Source: Pagrus major (lineage: Eukaryota > Chordata > Actinopteri > Spariformes > Sparidae). Taken from it: 64,000 bases of DNA. The stretch lies in the NCBI RefSeq assembly GCF_040436345.1, contig NC_133219.1, positions 17,630,958-17,694,957 on the forward strand. The letters are read 5' to 3'. Under the pieces are notes generated by a model. That model searched no databases and was not told the DNA's origin. It was given only the letters and a program-made list of their open reading frames with translations. Positions 23,001-36,469 of this stretch are shown here, piece by piece (within the stretch, counting starts at the first letter, position 1; the number at the start of each line of letters is the position of its first letter). The position numbers were made by a program, and so were the translations under genes.

Positions 23001-24346
23001 TTCCTGTTCGCCATATTGCAAACACTACGTGAGCTTTAGTGCATGAATAATGGGAACTGTAGGCTGAGGCACATTGATCACTTATCTATGGGAATCTGCA
23101 TTGTGGACTGAAAAAGGTTTTTCATTAATTCTGGCTTGTTATACAATTTAAGAATTTGTTTTGATGCAGAGCTGGTTCTTATTACCCATGTCTAAAATAA
23201 CGCAGACAGATGTTGTTTATCCATTACATCTGCCGGCCTGGCTCTACTTGGTTTGACTCGGCACATCAGCCCAGCACGGCAGGGATTTGTATTTCCATTA
23301 CTACAGGGCTACCTGCTTGAGGGTGTCTTTAACTGACGACACCAACTCATTTTGACTCGGCGTGGCTAAAAGTACCAGTGGAAAAGCCTCAAAATACCTT
23401 CCTAACTGGCATCCCACCCACAAACACTGCCAGCTGTTTTTTGTCCACTGCCTCAGATTGAGGAGAATGCTAACATGCCAGTTTTACTGCACCACTGTTA
23501 TTAATACACCACTGCTGCTACACTTCCTACTGCTACAGCTCCACATTAAAACATTTAACTGGCGAAACACAAGTTGAGTTTTCTTAAGAAATAGTCACAG
23601 GAAATGCAGTGTGTGTTTGTCAGTGAACTTAACACCGCTATCGTTCAACCACTCCTGAAATCCTCAAGAATACCACTTTAAAGGAGCAATATGTAAGAAT
23701 TGGCCACCTGTCGAATTAATACGTCAAAAAAATAGTGGGCAGCATATCACCATTGTATCAGTCTAACTGCTGCTGATTGTAGTTGTTGTTAGCTAGTAAG
23801 CTCAGTTAACCATGCAGCTAGTGGTCGTATTAGCTGGCTCTGCCCAGAGTGGGAGCTCGGAGTACCAGGGGAGTGTTGTTGTCATTTGCTATCAGTCTAT
23901 CACGTCTTGAGGTATGAAGTAGCTAAGGGCTAGTTGGTTAGCTTGCTAACTTCAATAGATATCCCTGCAACACAATACGTAGACATCTGTGATGTAACAT
24001 CAAAACTGTTATTTCTTCTCAATTCTGTTGACAATTTTGATTCATTTTTGAATGTTTTAAACTAAAATTCTTTCATATGGCACCTTTAACCAAAGGATAA
24101 GTTGTTTAACGGTTAACACCTGTTCACAGTCAAACGTAAATAAGAATTCTCCTATAGCTGTTCGTTTGTGTTGAGACAGCCAACCATAAGTTCATAAAGT
24201 AACCAGCCACTTTTGCCCAGAACCTGAGGACCTCCACCATGGCTGCAGAGGTGATGTAAGATCACCAGAAAACCCACTTTACCCCTCAAGTTTTGGATGT
24301 AAAGGTGCACGATGGAAGGAAGAATGGAAAGGTGGAGCAGAAGGTC
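20056..24346. other. Tail-to-tail region between bmp3 and prkg2
   Basis: The two genes converge here. The right part should include the prkg2 3' UTR, read on the minus strand. Candidate minus-strand poly(A) hexamers (TTTATT on the plus strand) occur at 22997-23002 and 22947-22952, which would give a UTR of about 1.4 kb containing the repeat at 23677-24089. I see no coding exon. Short low-complexity runs occur near 20901-20921 (AAG repeats) and 21870-21920 (CA-rich). Confidence 0.5.
23677..24089. repeat. Copy of the AAGGTGCAATATGTAAGAAT element family, inverted
   Basis: The left end is TTTAAAGGAGCAATATGTAAG followed by AATTGGCCACCTGTCGA. The interior contains GCTAGTTGGTTAGCTTGCTAAC followed by AATAGATATC, the reverse complement of the core of the complete copy at 45081-45433. 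The right end is ATATGGCACCTTTAA. It lies in the presumed prkg2 3' UTR, so it may be part of the mature transcript. Confidence 0.75.
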
Positions 24347-24442
24347 TCAGAAGTCCATGTCCCAACCAGACAGCTCTTCAGGAGGACTGTCCTCATCTGG
24401 AGGGTAGCTGTCAAAATAGCTGTGATCTGTCGGCCCCGTAAG
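24347..24442 (-). CDS. prkg2: prkg2 coding exon 18 (C-terminal tail and stop)
   Basis: The exon encodes residues 747-777: [15 protein letters not shown], then an acidic stretch and ELSGWDMDF before TGA (24349-24347). This is the conserved AGC-kinase C-terminal tail of PRKG2. The acceptor is ccacaacag. Confidence 0.94.
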   Translation of the reverse strand, partial: LTGPTDHSYFDSYPPDEDSPPEELSGWDMDF

Positions 24443-27400
24443 CTGTTGTGGAAGTGAAGACAATGAAGAAGGAAAAGGTGATAGATTCATTTCTTAGGAT
24501 GCCTTCTCAATTACTACCTCAGTTTTGGAAGTGGAAAACTATTGTTGGAGCACCTAAATACATAATTGCAATTTCTAAGGTCAATTCTTGTGGTACTATA
24601 TACAAAATAAAATTAAAAAAACAACTTTATTTGTTATTTTCTGTCATTATATTCGCTTTACAACTTCTACAAACTCTTGGTTTTACAAGTCTGGATAAAT
24701 ATCTACACTTACTTCTCTTTTCAGTGGAGACAGTAAAGTCCTCGCCTTCAGTCCTTCCCAGTTGAAGCCATTGAACCATCTTGAGACACATTATTGAGAG
24801 CACATAAAAACATATCAATTAGTAAATCTGCATCTATTTATGTCAAAAATCAAAGCTTGATTCCCCTGGCCATTTTGACCTGTGGATGTTATGGTGTGAC
24901 TGATTGCGTTACGAGGAACCTTCGCGAACATTCACTTCCTGAACTTGACCCCTTATTCCTGGGGATAAGTTTTGCTGAATGTATGTAGAGTGGGATGAAG
25001 AGCAGGAAGTATAAAGACTATTTAGGCCACAAATGAGATAAGCCTTTTGAATATGATTTGCATCTGACTGCTCTTGTACAGTGTTTTCACTGATTATGTA
25101 ATTGCCGTGGTCTTAAACCACCGGCCCACATTCATAATGTACAATCAGTGCTAAATTTGTGTGGCTCATCTTCCCACTGAGATCAGAACAAAATGAATCG
25201 GTTGCTTCTTACCTGTGCTTCTTGATATCAGTAATTCCATTTTTGAGGTTGCCCAGTCGCTCTGAGGGATTTCGCCTGTAAAATAGATCAGATCTTATGA
25301 CTGCCATTTTGTTGTTCAGGTAAGGAGTTTAAACATTTGAGGACACTTTAATCACTATATTTTTTTTATCTGCTTGTTTATTCTTTGAGCCAGACACCCC
25401 ATTAAATCTTATAACATTCCCCATCTTTGATACATTTTCATAATCACTTAGCTCCTTCTCCATACAAATTCAAGCCAGCAATGCAGTTTAGCTCCCAGCC
25501 TTTAGAATATTTTGGATCCTTCAACCTCATCCTACATTTTTAACTATTCACACCACTTTCAGATGTTACGTCAAACAAATTAAAGCCAGCAATTCAGTTT
25601 AGCATCAGGTTTTTTTCCTTCATACATTGTTGGTATTATTCAACTTTTAAGGCGTGCAATGCAGTTTAGCATCAGCATTTCAACATCTGGCATTAACCAC
25701 ACAATTTGCTAAAAAATTGTCGTCTTTCTTCATTTAGTTGCATATGTGGGTTTGAATTGAGCTTCACTCTCAAAGGGTGAGCTAATTTTGTCTGGATTAC
25801 ATTAGAGCTGCAACAATTAATCAATTAGTCGATAAGATGTCAACTATTAAATTATTCACCAACTATTTAGATTATCGAAGACAAAATTCTTGATTCCTGC
25901 TTCTTAAATGTGAGTAATTTCTGGTTTTCTTACTCCTCTATTACAGTGCGACATCTAGGGATTTGGGAAACACTGATCAACATTTTTCATCAGTTTCTGG
26001 CATTTTATTGACCAAAGAACTAATTGATTAATTAATTGCAGCCCTGGATTAAATGAGACCCCTCCCAGGTACCTAGACTGGACTGCTAGCCTTCCTCTGC
26101 TCTACACTATTCATCAGGTCATCGACCATAATCATATTCTGCTCTGAGAAATCTGGTGGTAAGATTGGAGAGATTGGATTGAAGGCTTCATTTTTGAATG
26201 TTGCTCTGCCTGCGTGATCTTGTACCTGCATAGTTTGCGTATGAGGTCCTCAGGTCTCTTGGTGATCTTCTTGGGGAAGTCCATCTTCTCAATGCCTTTC
26301 AAGATGAAAGTGTACGTCATCATCTGGTCACTCCCTGAGAATGGAGGACTGTGGAGCGGAGGGACAAAAATACAGAGATTTAATTGAGCCTTTGGTTTAG
26401 CTGAGGCCTGTTGAAGTGGAGCTTTTCAGCAGCCTTCTGTTCCAGCCAGCAAACAATTACAGCAAATCAGCAGTAAGAGATTGAAGTGATAAAATGGATG
26501 ATTACAGGCCTAACTGCAGACTGGAAGCACAGATGAACACATGCTCTAACCTGCCAGTAAGGAGCTCAAACACCAGGATGCCCAGAGACCAGAAGTCCAC
26601 ACTGAAGTTGTGGCCTTTGTTGAGGATGATCTCAGGGGCCACGTACTCTGGTGTGCCGCAGAATGTCCAAGTCTTTTGGCCACATCTGATCTTCTTGGCA
26701 AAACCAAAGTCAACCTGGGAAGGTAGAGTTGATCAGTTTCATTAAATTTCATTATAAAAAGTCTATGGGGCTTTACCAGAAAACTACTTTCAAGCAATAT
26801 TATGTAGAAATCAGCATTTTGTGCGAATTGGCCCTCAGTTTCATTTATTTTAAGGTAAAAAAGTTACATCATGTTGCTTTGAGGACTTTCAGGCCCGTTT
26901 TTTCTTGAGTAACACTGAGGTGCTTATCAACTTTCTTTAGATCTCATAAAAGCCACTCAGTTTTATCTCCATAGAGATAAAAATGGGTGTAAGCACAGTT
27001 CACAGCACAATAAGTACTTCAGTCAATGTAAGGTTTAAAAAGCCAGTCAATGAAATGCATAAAAGTGAGAAAGAGAACTTTGCTAATTAAATCTACTAGA
27101 AACTGGTTAGTCATCACAAGGGATCAAACTCTTCACAATAAGAATCTAAAAAAAAAACAATGTTATTTCATTTCATAGTATTTGTTAAAACGCGTAACGC
27201 TCACCAGTTTGATGTATCCCTCAGTATCCAGCATGAGATTCTCAGGCTTCAGGTCTCTGTAGAGGACGCCCTTGCGATGGAGGTAATCGAAAGCCTCTGT
27301 GACACAACCAACGCAGAATTTGGCAGTGGGCTCATCAAAACTCCCCCTGAAGACAAGAAAGCCCAATTTAAACATTTTGCTGACAAGTGGGGTCAGATCC

Positions 27401-30400
27401 TACGCTGTTAGAGAGCCAGAGAAACAGCAGCTGTGGTATCATTACACAAATGCACCGAAACCCACTTGCAGGCTGCTCTCATTCAGTGATTGATGATGAG
27501 TGAACCTGAGACAGGAAAAGTTCCCTCATTAGGCAGTAACTTCACCAACATACAATCATTTTATGTAACAAGCCAGCAAGTTTTCAAGAAATGTCAGGGG
27601 CTTTAGAGTGTTTGGTCTTTCCTACCTGTCTCTGAGCAGACTCCAAACCTCTCCACCCAGACAGGCCTCCAGCAGCATGTACACATATTTGTTATCCTTA
27701 AACGTGCGATACAGTCTGGAGTAAGAGAAGCAGAGACAAGTTTAGCTTCAAAGTGAAAGGTTTTATGTAGACAGAACAATAGTCATGCTGTTTGTTTTGT
27801 TTTCATTATGTATTCACACTAATTCTGTGACTTTCTGACATCACACTACATCACCATGTCACTTATTTACATAATGACGCCTTTATTCACGGTAGAAGTC
27901 AAGCTACCTGGAAGCTAAAACACGACTGAGCCGACCAGAGATACTGTGCTGGCCCAGGTGTGTGTTAGTTGACCAATCAGAGCAGACTGGGTATTTGATG
28001 CATTTTTGGGCAATAAAGCACCTAACCCTATTCTAGTAATGACCCAAAATAACATCATGAACCTAAAAAATAGCATTATTATGTCTCTTTTAAAACCAAA
28101 ATGGGTACCGTCTGGTCTAACAGTATACTATTTTCCTGGTTTAAAATAATCATGGTGCTAATTTTTTTTTCTCTGATCTCTTGAAATTATCACTTTAAAC
28201 TTAGTAGCCACTAAACTTAGTAGCCACATTTAATAATCACTTGCCTAAACAGTCCACAATAGCTTTCTTTTGTTAAGATACAGCATCACTCAGGCTAGAC
28301 TCCCCGCTAGTAAACATTAAACTGATGAACTAGCAGGGAGAAAGCTAATTATGCAAAATACATCATAAACAGTAGGCAGCACTCTTGAATGAATGAATGC
28401 AGCCCCAGTGGTTGTTACAACAATGCACTGCAGTGACTATAATATATTAAAAGATAGTATGACGCAAATTACAGCTCAATTTGCGAACTAATGTGATTTT
28501 AATTGACCCCTGTGGCAATGTTTTCTGAGTAAATTGTTTAGAGCAACCCAGGAGCGTGTAGAGCTTCAATATCACACTGAAGGACACTTGAAAAAGCAGA
28601 GTGGATGTTAACGCGCTCAACCACACTGTCATCCTTCACAGCCTTAAATCATAGATCCCCTTGCATAAGTCTTGAAAACAGATTAGAAATATGAAGAGAC
28701 GATAGTAAAACGTCTGAAAAAGGTCAAATAAATACATCTATGATGAGGAGGCCAGCAAGAGGAGCCTTTCAGATGGTGAAGAATGGCTTTAATATCTGAG
28801 CCTGTTCCACTGCACATAGTGAAATTGGATCATCGTAATCTCACGAACAGCGAAGAAAAGCTTCTGCTGCCATATTTCATCACAAATAACTATATTTTTG
28901 TAGCACGCATCTCAATATCCCCTGCCTTTCTCCCCCATTGAGAAGATGTAATCTGCTCAAGGCCTCAACTGTGATCTCATCAAAAACTAATAAGCGCCAC
29001 ACTGTTTTCCCAGACTAATGGAGCAGAGCTTCATCATGTAGGATAAAGAATGGAAATGGTTTTGGAGGCCGAGCAAGAGGACTGACTTGACAACGAAAGG
29101 TGAGCGAGCCTCAGCGAGGATCTTCCTCTCCGAGTGGATGTGCTCCTCCTGCCTGTTGTCCACGACGTGCTTCTTCTTGATGACCTTCAGCGCAAAGGTG
29201 ATGTCCTCGCCCTGCACCTTCACCTGCAGATGGAAATAAGGATGGGAAAAGATTTTTGACAATAGACTTTTTCACTTATCACAGCTGTAATAAAATGATA
29301 GGTTCACAATTTTATTTTTCTAGTCTGTCTTCAAACAGAAGTCAGCTTCCCATATGAACCTTTAAAAAGGTTTTGCTAGCAGTAATTTCTCCTGTTCACA
29401 CTCACCATTAAAAGATCCCTGCCTACTTCCCTTTCAGTGTAAGTGATGGGGACAAAATCTACAGCGCTTGTTCAGTCTAAAAATATGTGACAAAGTATAT
29501 ATGAGGCTTTGGCACTCTGAGATAGCCAAACCAAGTGATTATCTACAACCATAACAGTCTTTCTTGTTCAGAATTCCCCTTTTTTCTACTAAAAATACCA
29601 TAACCATACTTACTTCATTTGTCTAACCCAGACTTCTGAACCATAAATAGATAATAAAAGATTAAGGTCTCACCAGTTCTACTCGTCCAAAGCCGCCGAC
29701 CCCGAGGGTAGCAATGACCTCCAGGTGGTCGAAGGGCCTGGATGATGGGAACACTGACACCATGTCCTTCAGCCGGATGATGTCTGGCGATAGCGGCTGG
29801 CTCTGGTGGCGCGACACAGATTTCTTCCTGACCGGAGACAGAAACTTATATTTTCAGTCCCGGCAAAATGAAAAAGTTTGTAGTTCAAAAAACATTTAAC
29901 ACAGCTTTCATTCACTCTTCTGGCCAGAGCTCACAGCGCTGCACCCACCTGGCATGTCTCTTCTTGTCGTCACGATCGAGTGTTGCCACGTAGCCTTGGA
30001 GGTACTTCTGTAGCTCGTTGAAGGTGCCCACCGTCTGATCAAATGTCCTAGAAAAACAACAACCACACGTCAACAGTGCAACCACTGGAATGTTGGCGGA
30101 GAGGCTTCATAACCCCAACTTTGATGTGACGGAGGTGTCCCACTGAGGTAAAGAACTAGATTACAGGGGGAAATCAGGGCAAGTCTTGCACACGATGTTG
30201 ATAGCAGCTACCAAAATACCCCATTCCTGAGGATGATTACTTATTTTGTCGACATACTCCGACCTGCCACTTTCAGATGGCATGTCATAGGTTGTAAAGA
30301 AAAGAAAAGAAGAGAAAAGAAAAGATAAGAAAAGAAAAGAAAAGAAAAGAAAAGAAAAGAAAAGAAAAAAGCAAACTAACAACTGAATCTAAGTTGCTAC

Positions 30401-33400
30401 TTGACAACCTTGTGTTACAGAGGAATAGGGAATATTTTGTCAGTGTTTGGTGTTAATGTCTCAACCAGAAAGCTACACTTTAAATGTCAGAGTACTCACT
30501 CTCTGTCGATGACCAAGCACTCCACGCCGTTCTCCTCAGCAATGATATTGGCTGACCTAAGATCATCACTGAAATAAACAGAGAGATATACATTACACAC
30601 ATAAAACACACACATTTGTCTTTAAAGTGTGCCCAGAAAAGGCTTTGCAAAACAGCTACCACTGGGCCTACTCTCAAAGAATCAACCAATGAAACTTTTT
30701 GGTAATGTAGACGAAGATGATTGACAAAGGCTGTCAGATCACTGCAGATTACATGCGATGAGATTACAGCTATGTTAATCCAGTTAAAATGGAAGTGCAC
30801 AGTTTCTATTTTTGCCGATTTTGATATTTCCAGCTCTGCCTCTCCCTCTCATTATTTTCAATATGGAAAGCAGGTACTGCTGTGGAGCTTTTCCTCATTT
30901 GAATCGAGGTCTTAGGGATAGCAGGTGTCCTAAAGCCCTCTGAGACAAATTTGTGGTTTTGGGCAGTATGAATAAAAATGACTTTGCATGACTTGGCAAT
31001 TAAAACCGTGTGTCTTTCCACCAAAATATCCCGAAGCAGGTTAAAAATAACAATGTGTGTGTGTGTGGGGGGGGGGGTTATGTTTGTTTTTACCTTATAA
31101 GGGCTTTCTCTCCAAAGTAGTCTCCCTTCTGCAGCGTGTTGATGATCTGTGGCAACTTGTGGGCCTCGGTGGTCTGGGTCACCCTCACCTGAAAAAAAAT
31201 ATAACCTAGGTTGAGCGTTCTTGGCAGGGAGGTGTAACATACTATTATTATCATTATTATCATCACCATTTTCCTTTTTTTCTTTTTTGTTTTGTTTATG
31301 TTGCTTGTCGTTCCTCATCTGTTGCCAATACAGAAGCAGTTTTCTGCAAAAATACTCCTGAATGTTGTGAAACTTCCTCTTCATTTGTGAGGCTTTAACA
31401 ACTAGTGGCCCACCCTGGCCGAGGTCAAACAGCCCACTCGTGGCACCATCCTGCCGCAGAAATGCCGCAATGACATCACAGCAGTAAGCAGGCCGGGATG
31501 TGTTTTAGCTAAGTGTCCCATTTGACCTCAGCGACCCCCACTTCCCCTGTTTTTCCTGGTGGCTCTCAGAGTTTATTCCCTCCCTTGTCAGGGGGTACGA
31601 GGGGGAGGGGAGGAGAGGGAGGTAGTGGAGCTATTTCCTGTATTAGCCCCCTTTCTCCCAAACAACATGTGTCTCTCACTGGTTTGGTTAGCTTAGCGCT
31701 GAGGAGCTGCTGTCTCACATCGGCTCATAATGGCATTTTGAAAGTCCCCTGTGGACAGCTCTGGCCCCTCTCCATCTCCCCTCACTCCCCGGTGTCAGGT
31801 TGCTGACTTGTCAGACAGACGGGCGGGTGAGTCATAGTCCAACACCTCCACGACTCACATACAGTTTGACTGTCTTGTTTTGTCAGAGTATTAGCCAACA
31901 TAGGTCTGTTATTGAAGAACAAAATGTTTTGTCTGAACTTAAACTGTCTTTTGGACATGTTTTCTGTCGGTTAAAACATCTAAGCATGATTTCAGACATG
32001 GGGTCAGGTATACAACAATGTCCATTAGGGTCTGATATAAGTTTCTAAAAAAATATTTGAGTTAATTGTTCGAAGTTGCCACCTGGAAATCCCTCTCCCC
32101 TGAATTGTTGATTTACTTACAGGTTGTAAGTGTATGGATTCACTTTCGTATGCAGTTGGTCTTTATGTTGGAAAATGAAGGGGAAAGAGGAAAAGTGAAA
32201 GCAGAAGGGGTCCCAGACTAATGGTATTTCTGGAGCCATTCAACACTCATGCTGAATGATGAGAAAAGCCTTTGCCACAGAGCCTTGAGCAGCATCCTGA
32301 TCAGTGCAATAGAGATGTCACACAGTATTGTCTAACTGCGGCACCAGAGGATTTATTTTATTGTTGTCAGGACGGGATTAAGGCTCTTGTCTCTGGCCTT
32401 AATGAGTGTCATTGTTCAAGAGTCTGAAAACGTCTCTGAAATCTCTGCACTGCAGCCCATGTGTAGCATCTTATCATAACTAAGAGGAATAATGGTGAAA
32501 AAACCCATTTAAAAGGACAGATTTTAAAAAACAACAATGGCTCTATGGATGGAAATATCAGTCCACCACTCAGGATGAACTCTAATCACTTCGGTGATCC
32601 TTCATTGACCGTAATCACAGGATGGCCATTTTCCTCCGGCGTCACGCTCGGGGTGGGATTATGTTATGCTGCTGTGTTCAAGGTTGTGAGTCATACAATT
32701 GCAGGGAATCTGACAAACTGTTATCATTTCACCACTTCCTGATTGATCAGCAACTGACATGACGATGGACAATGAAAATCTGCTTTCAAGAAATAGCAAC
32801 ATATTTGATAACTTACATCATAAACTGGATGACGTGTTTGTGGGTGTGTTTTTGTCCAGCTAGTTCATGTCACCTGTTACAGTGTGTGAGACGCATTACC
32901 TTTCCCTGCGCGATGATGTAGAAGGTACTCCCCTCCTCTCCCTCCCGGATGACATACTCTCCTTTGTCATAGTATTCCTAATGAGACAGGAGAGGGGGTG
33001 AGGAGGGGGAGAACAACAAACAGAACTGAGGCATTATATTGATTCAACCATCGACCCGCCTCGTCTGATTCCTGGTAGCTGGTCCCCTGCGGGATGAGAT
33101 CTGGAGTTCAACCACTAATGATGCACTGTCATTCTGAGCCTCTCAACCTGCTGACCAGGGGCAGATTTTTGGGAGGCTTGTGGGATTAATGAAACATGAA
33201 GTATAGGTCAAAGGTATGTGTTGATTATGATGCTTTTAATGTCTGTCAAGAGGGCCTTTGATGATCATGGTAATAGGATGAATATGATAGTGGTGAATAT
33301 TTGTGTTGTGACACCATGGTCTATGTTAATCTTAATTTAACTGTTTTTTTTTTAAACTAGGCTGCCAGTGACTCTTTCATCACTTTTTTTAAATAATCCT

Positions 33401-36400
33401 TTAAATATTATTTTTAAGAAGTCAAAAATAGAGACAAATGGCCATATATTATCAGAGACATGCCTTCAAATTGCAGATGCCTCTGAGGCAAATTTGTGTT
33501 TTGTGATGTTTGGCTATATAAATAGAACTGATTTGGCTCAACTGAAGTTTGCATACAGAGAGAAATTTCTCTGGTTATCTGCTTGTAAACACACTCAACC
33601 CTCGAATATAGAGCAGAGTGCTTTACATCATGCCACACGATATCATTTATTATCTTTCCAGTTAGATATCACCTTGTCATCCAGTCAAGTCAAGTGAAAA
33701 TCAATGCATTGCAAAGTCGTATCCACAATCTTTACACCACAGCCATCTATCACAGGGGAGAAAAAGTGTCTGTTCAAATCATCATCCATTTTTGAGAAGT
33801 TTGTAGTTGATTTCAACATAGCCTGAAGCCTCAGTGTTGTTGCTACGGTTACCTGCATATGTAATACACCCTTCACACTGATTTGAAATTATGTTTTCAC
33901 CGTGAGGTGTCTTGATTTGATTAAAACGTACACCTGTCAGCCAATCACAGACTAAGCAGTTTGTCTGGCCAAGAGACTCAGACATGATGGGAAGCAGTCG
34001 GCCATTTACGCTCACGGACACACTCCAGTTTCTTGAGCAGAAGTGGGATCACACTCGACTGAGAAAGTTTGTTTCAATGTTTAGTTGAGTTTAACGAGCA
34101 TCATAAAACTGAATGACAGTTACTAAACACTGAGGAACAGTATGTTCTCTCAGTGCGCTCAGCTCTCATCCAGAGACAGATTCCTTCACTTCATGCTGTC
34201 AGTCACTCTCTCTGTACCTAACACACCACCTCGACCACCGCACTAAAGCCACGCTGCTGAATCAGCGAGCTGCCAGATCGCCTTCCATTTTAAAGCTTTT
34301 AGGTGAAAAAAAGGGGAAGTGCAAGGTGACCAGGATGAAATGCCCTCTGGGATGGATGCCAAATTCCCGCCGCTGAGAAAACGGCTGTAATCCATTTGAC
34401 TATAGAGGACTTTGGTGAAAAGTGAACAAACAAATCAGGGCAACCACGCGTAAACATTCCCTGGTGTTTACTGTCAAAACTCTTGACACGAGTGGCATTT
34501 TCCTTGAGCGTCCGAGCTTGTTTACGCCCCGTTTACGCTTCAGGAGAGCCTAGTTTAACACCCGCCCGTGACAGCGGAGACAACATGCCACGGTTTTGTT
34601 TATAAAGACTGTCTGGATGATACAGTGACTGTGCAGGGGAGCGACAGCTTTTGAATTGTGTCTCTGGTTTGTTATACCAGGCTGAATCCTGACCTTGAGC
34701 CAAACATTTACCTTTTCAGGAAAGAAAGAGGACATTTTCACTCGAAAGCTTAAAAGCACGCCTCTCCATTAGATACTTCAAGTACCCTGACCCCCAACAA
34801 TCACATACATCCCCTTCTGACTTATCTTATCCATCAGCTTGGTCTGCTCGTGTCAGTGTTAGAGAAAGCCACTAATGCTCTGTTGTGTGCTCGCCAGGTT
34901 CAGCTGCAGTCATCCTATTTTTGGAGACTGTCAATCGAACAGTCACAGCAACACATTCAACCGCACGACTCTCTCTGCTTCCACCATCAGAGACACTAAA
35001 ACAAGAGGAGGAACCTATTTTTAAGACCACCTCAGTGTTCAGCGGCCCCCAGGTGGACTGCTTGTCCTGTGCCGCTCCTTGAAAGCATCGTACTGCCTTC
35101 AAGAAGCTGTTGAAACATCAGTCACGGCAAGAGCATGCATGAATGATTTAAAAAGGGGTCAAATATGACAGCCGTTGCTTTCTGCCATCCCCATTTTGCA
35201 GAGAAGTGCAGAAAAAGAGCAAAAAAAGCTTTTAAAAGTGGTTGTAAAATTTTACATTTTACATTTTTAATTACAGTATACGTACAACATATAGGCCAGA
35301 TGGTCCATATTTCATATGTGGCCCATGTAGCTGAGTGTCAAAACATGTTCTGCCTTTGTATACACTCAAGACAGTACTAATTGTCTGTGCACTCTCTTAA
35401 AGGAGTAGTTCGACAGAAAGTCTGCAGCCAGCAACCTTCTCATCCTTGCTGATTGCCTTCCTGTTTTTACACTGTGTTTTTTAACAGATGAAACAAGCAA
35501 GATATAGCATGTTCATGAGTGAGCTTGTGAGACGCTGGCAGGCTAAGTTGGAGAGGACCGCTCACTGAGCTAACGGCAGCTAACTACATTGGGCGCCCAT
35601 ACACATAGGTGAGATATAGAGCAAGACTGATGTGATAAAAACACTTAAACAGCATTTTGACTTCATGAAAACTTTAAGTAAATGGTTGTTTTAGTTGCCT
35701 GAAACCAAGTAGACCCAAACCACATTGTAGATCAGAAATACCCAATGGTAACAACCCAGCCCCTCTAAAGATTACTATGTAACATCTTGTTTGTTTAATT
35801 CAAAGTGTAACAACAGTTTGCTGTTTTACTACGGGTTATGTGTATGTGCTGGACTAATTAACACTAATTATATCAAACAGATGTAGCGGTGTGCTCTCGC
35901 TGTGTGAGAGCACATTTGGTGTCATAATTCAGTTTACCATTTGTAACAGTGTCACACTAGGACATATATTATCATATAGCAGCTCTCATCACCTGTGCTT
36001 GTCTTGGAGCTCTGTTATATTATAAGCATTTTCCTAATAGAAACATGATGTTTTAGCTGTACCAAGTTGTCAGACCAATATTTCAGTCTTAGTAAAGTGG
36101 TCACAAAGTTGAAAGCTCCAACATTTTTTTAACTTTTTTAAGCATCCTAAGTTAGGTAGCTTGTTAGCTTAGCTGAACATCTGTGTTCAGACCATCATTG
36201 CTCGGCTGCAGTTCTCTGGGTAAGCTTGTTAGTCTGTGTGACGACATTTATTATATAAATTATTTCATGCCAACTGATTTTCATTTCTATTGTATGCTGT
36301 ACTTTCAACAGAGCTCCGTCTTTGCTATTGAAGCTTTCCAGTTCAAATTCCAAACTGCAGATCAGATTGAAAATCTGACAGACGATCCAAAAGTGAGGTA

Positions 36401-36409
36401 CTCAGACCC

Positions 36410-36469
<60 letters not shown>

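Noticed and set aside
30806-31384. 192-codon minus-strand frame
   Set aside because: It crosses prkg2 exon 7 in the wrong frame and otherwise reads intron; the true exon is 31094-31188.
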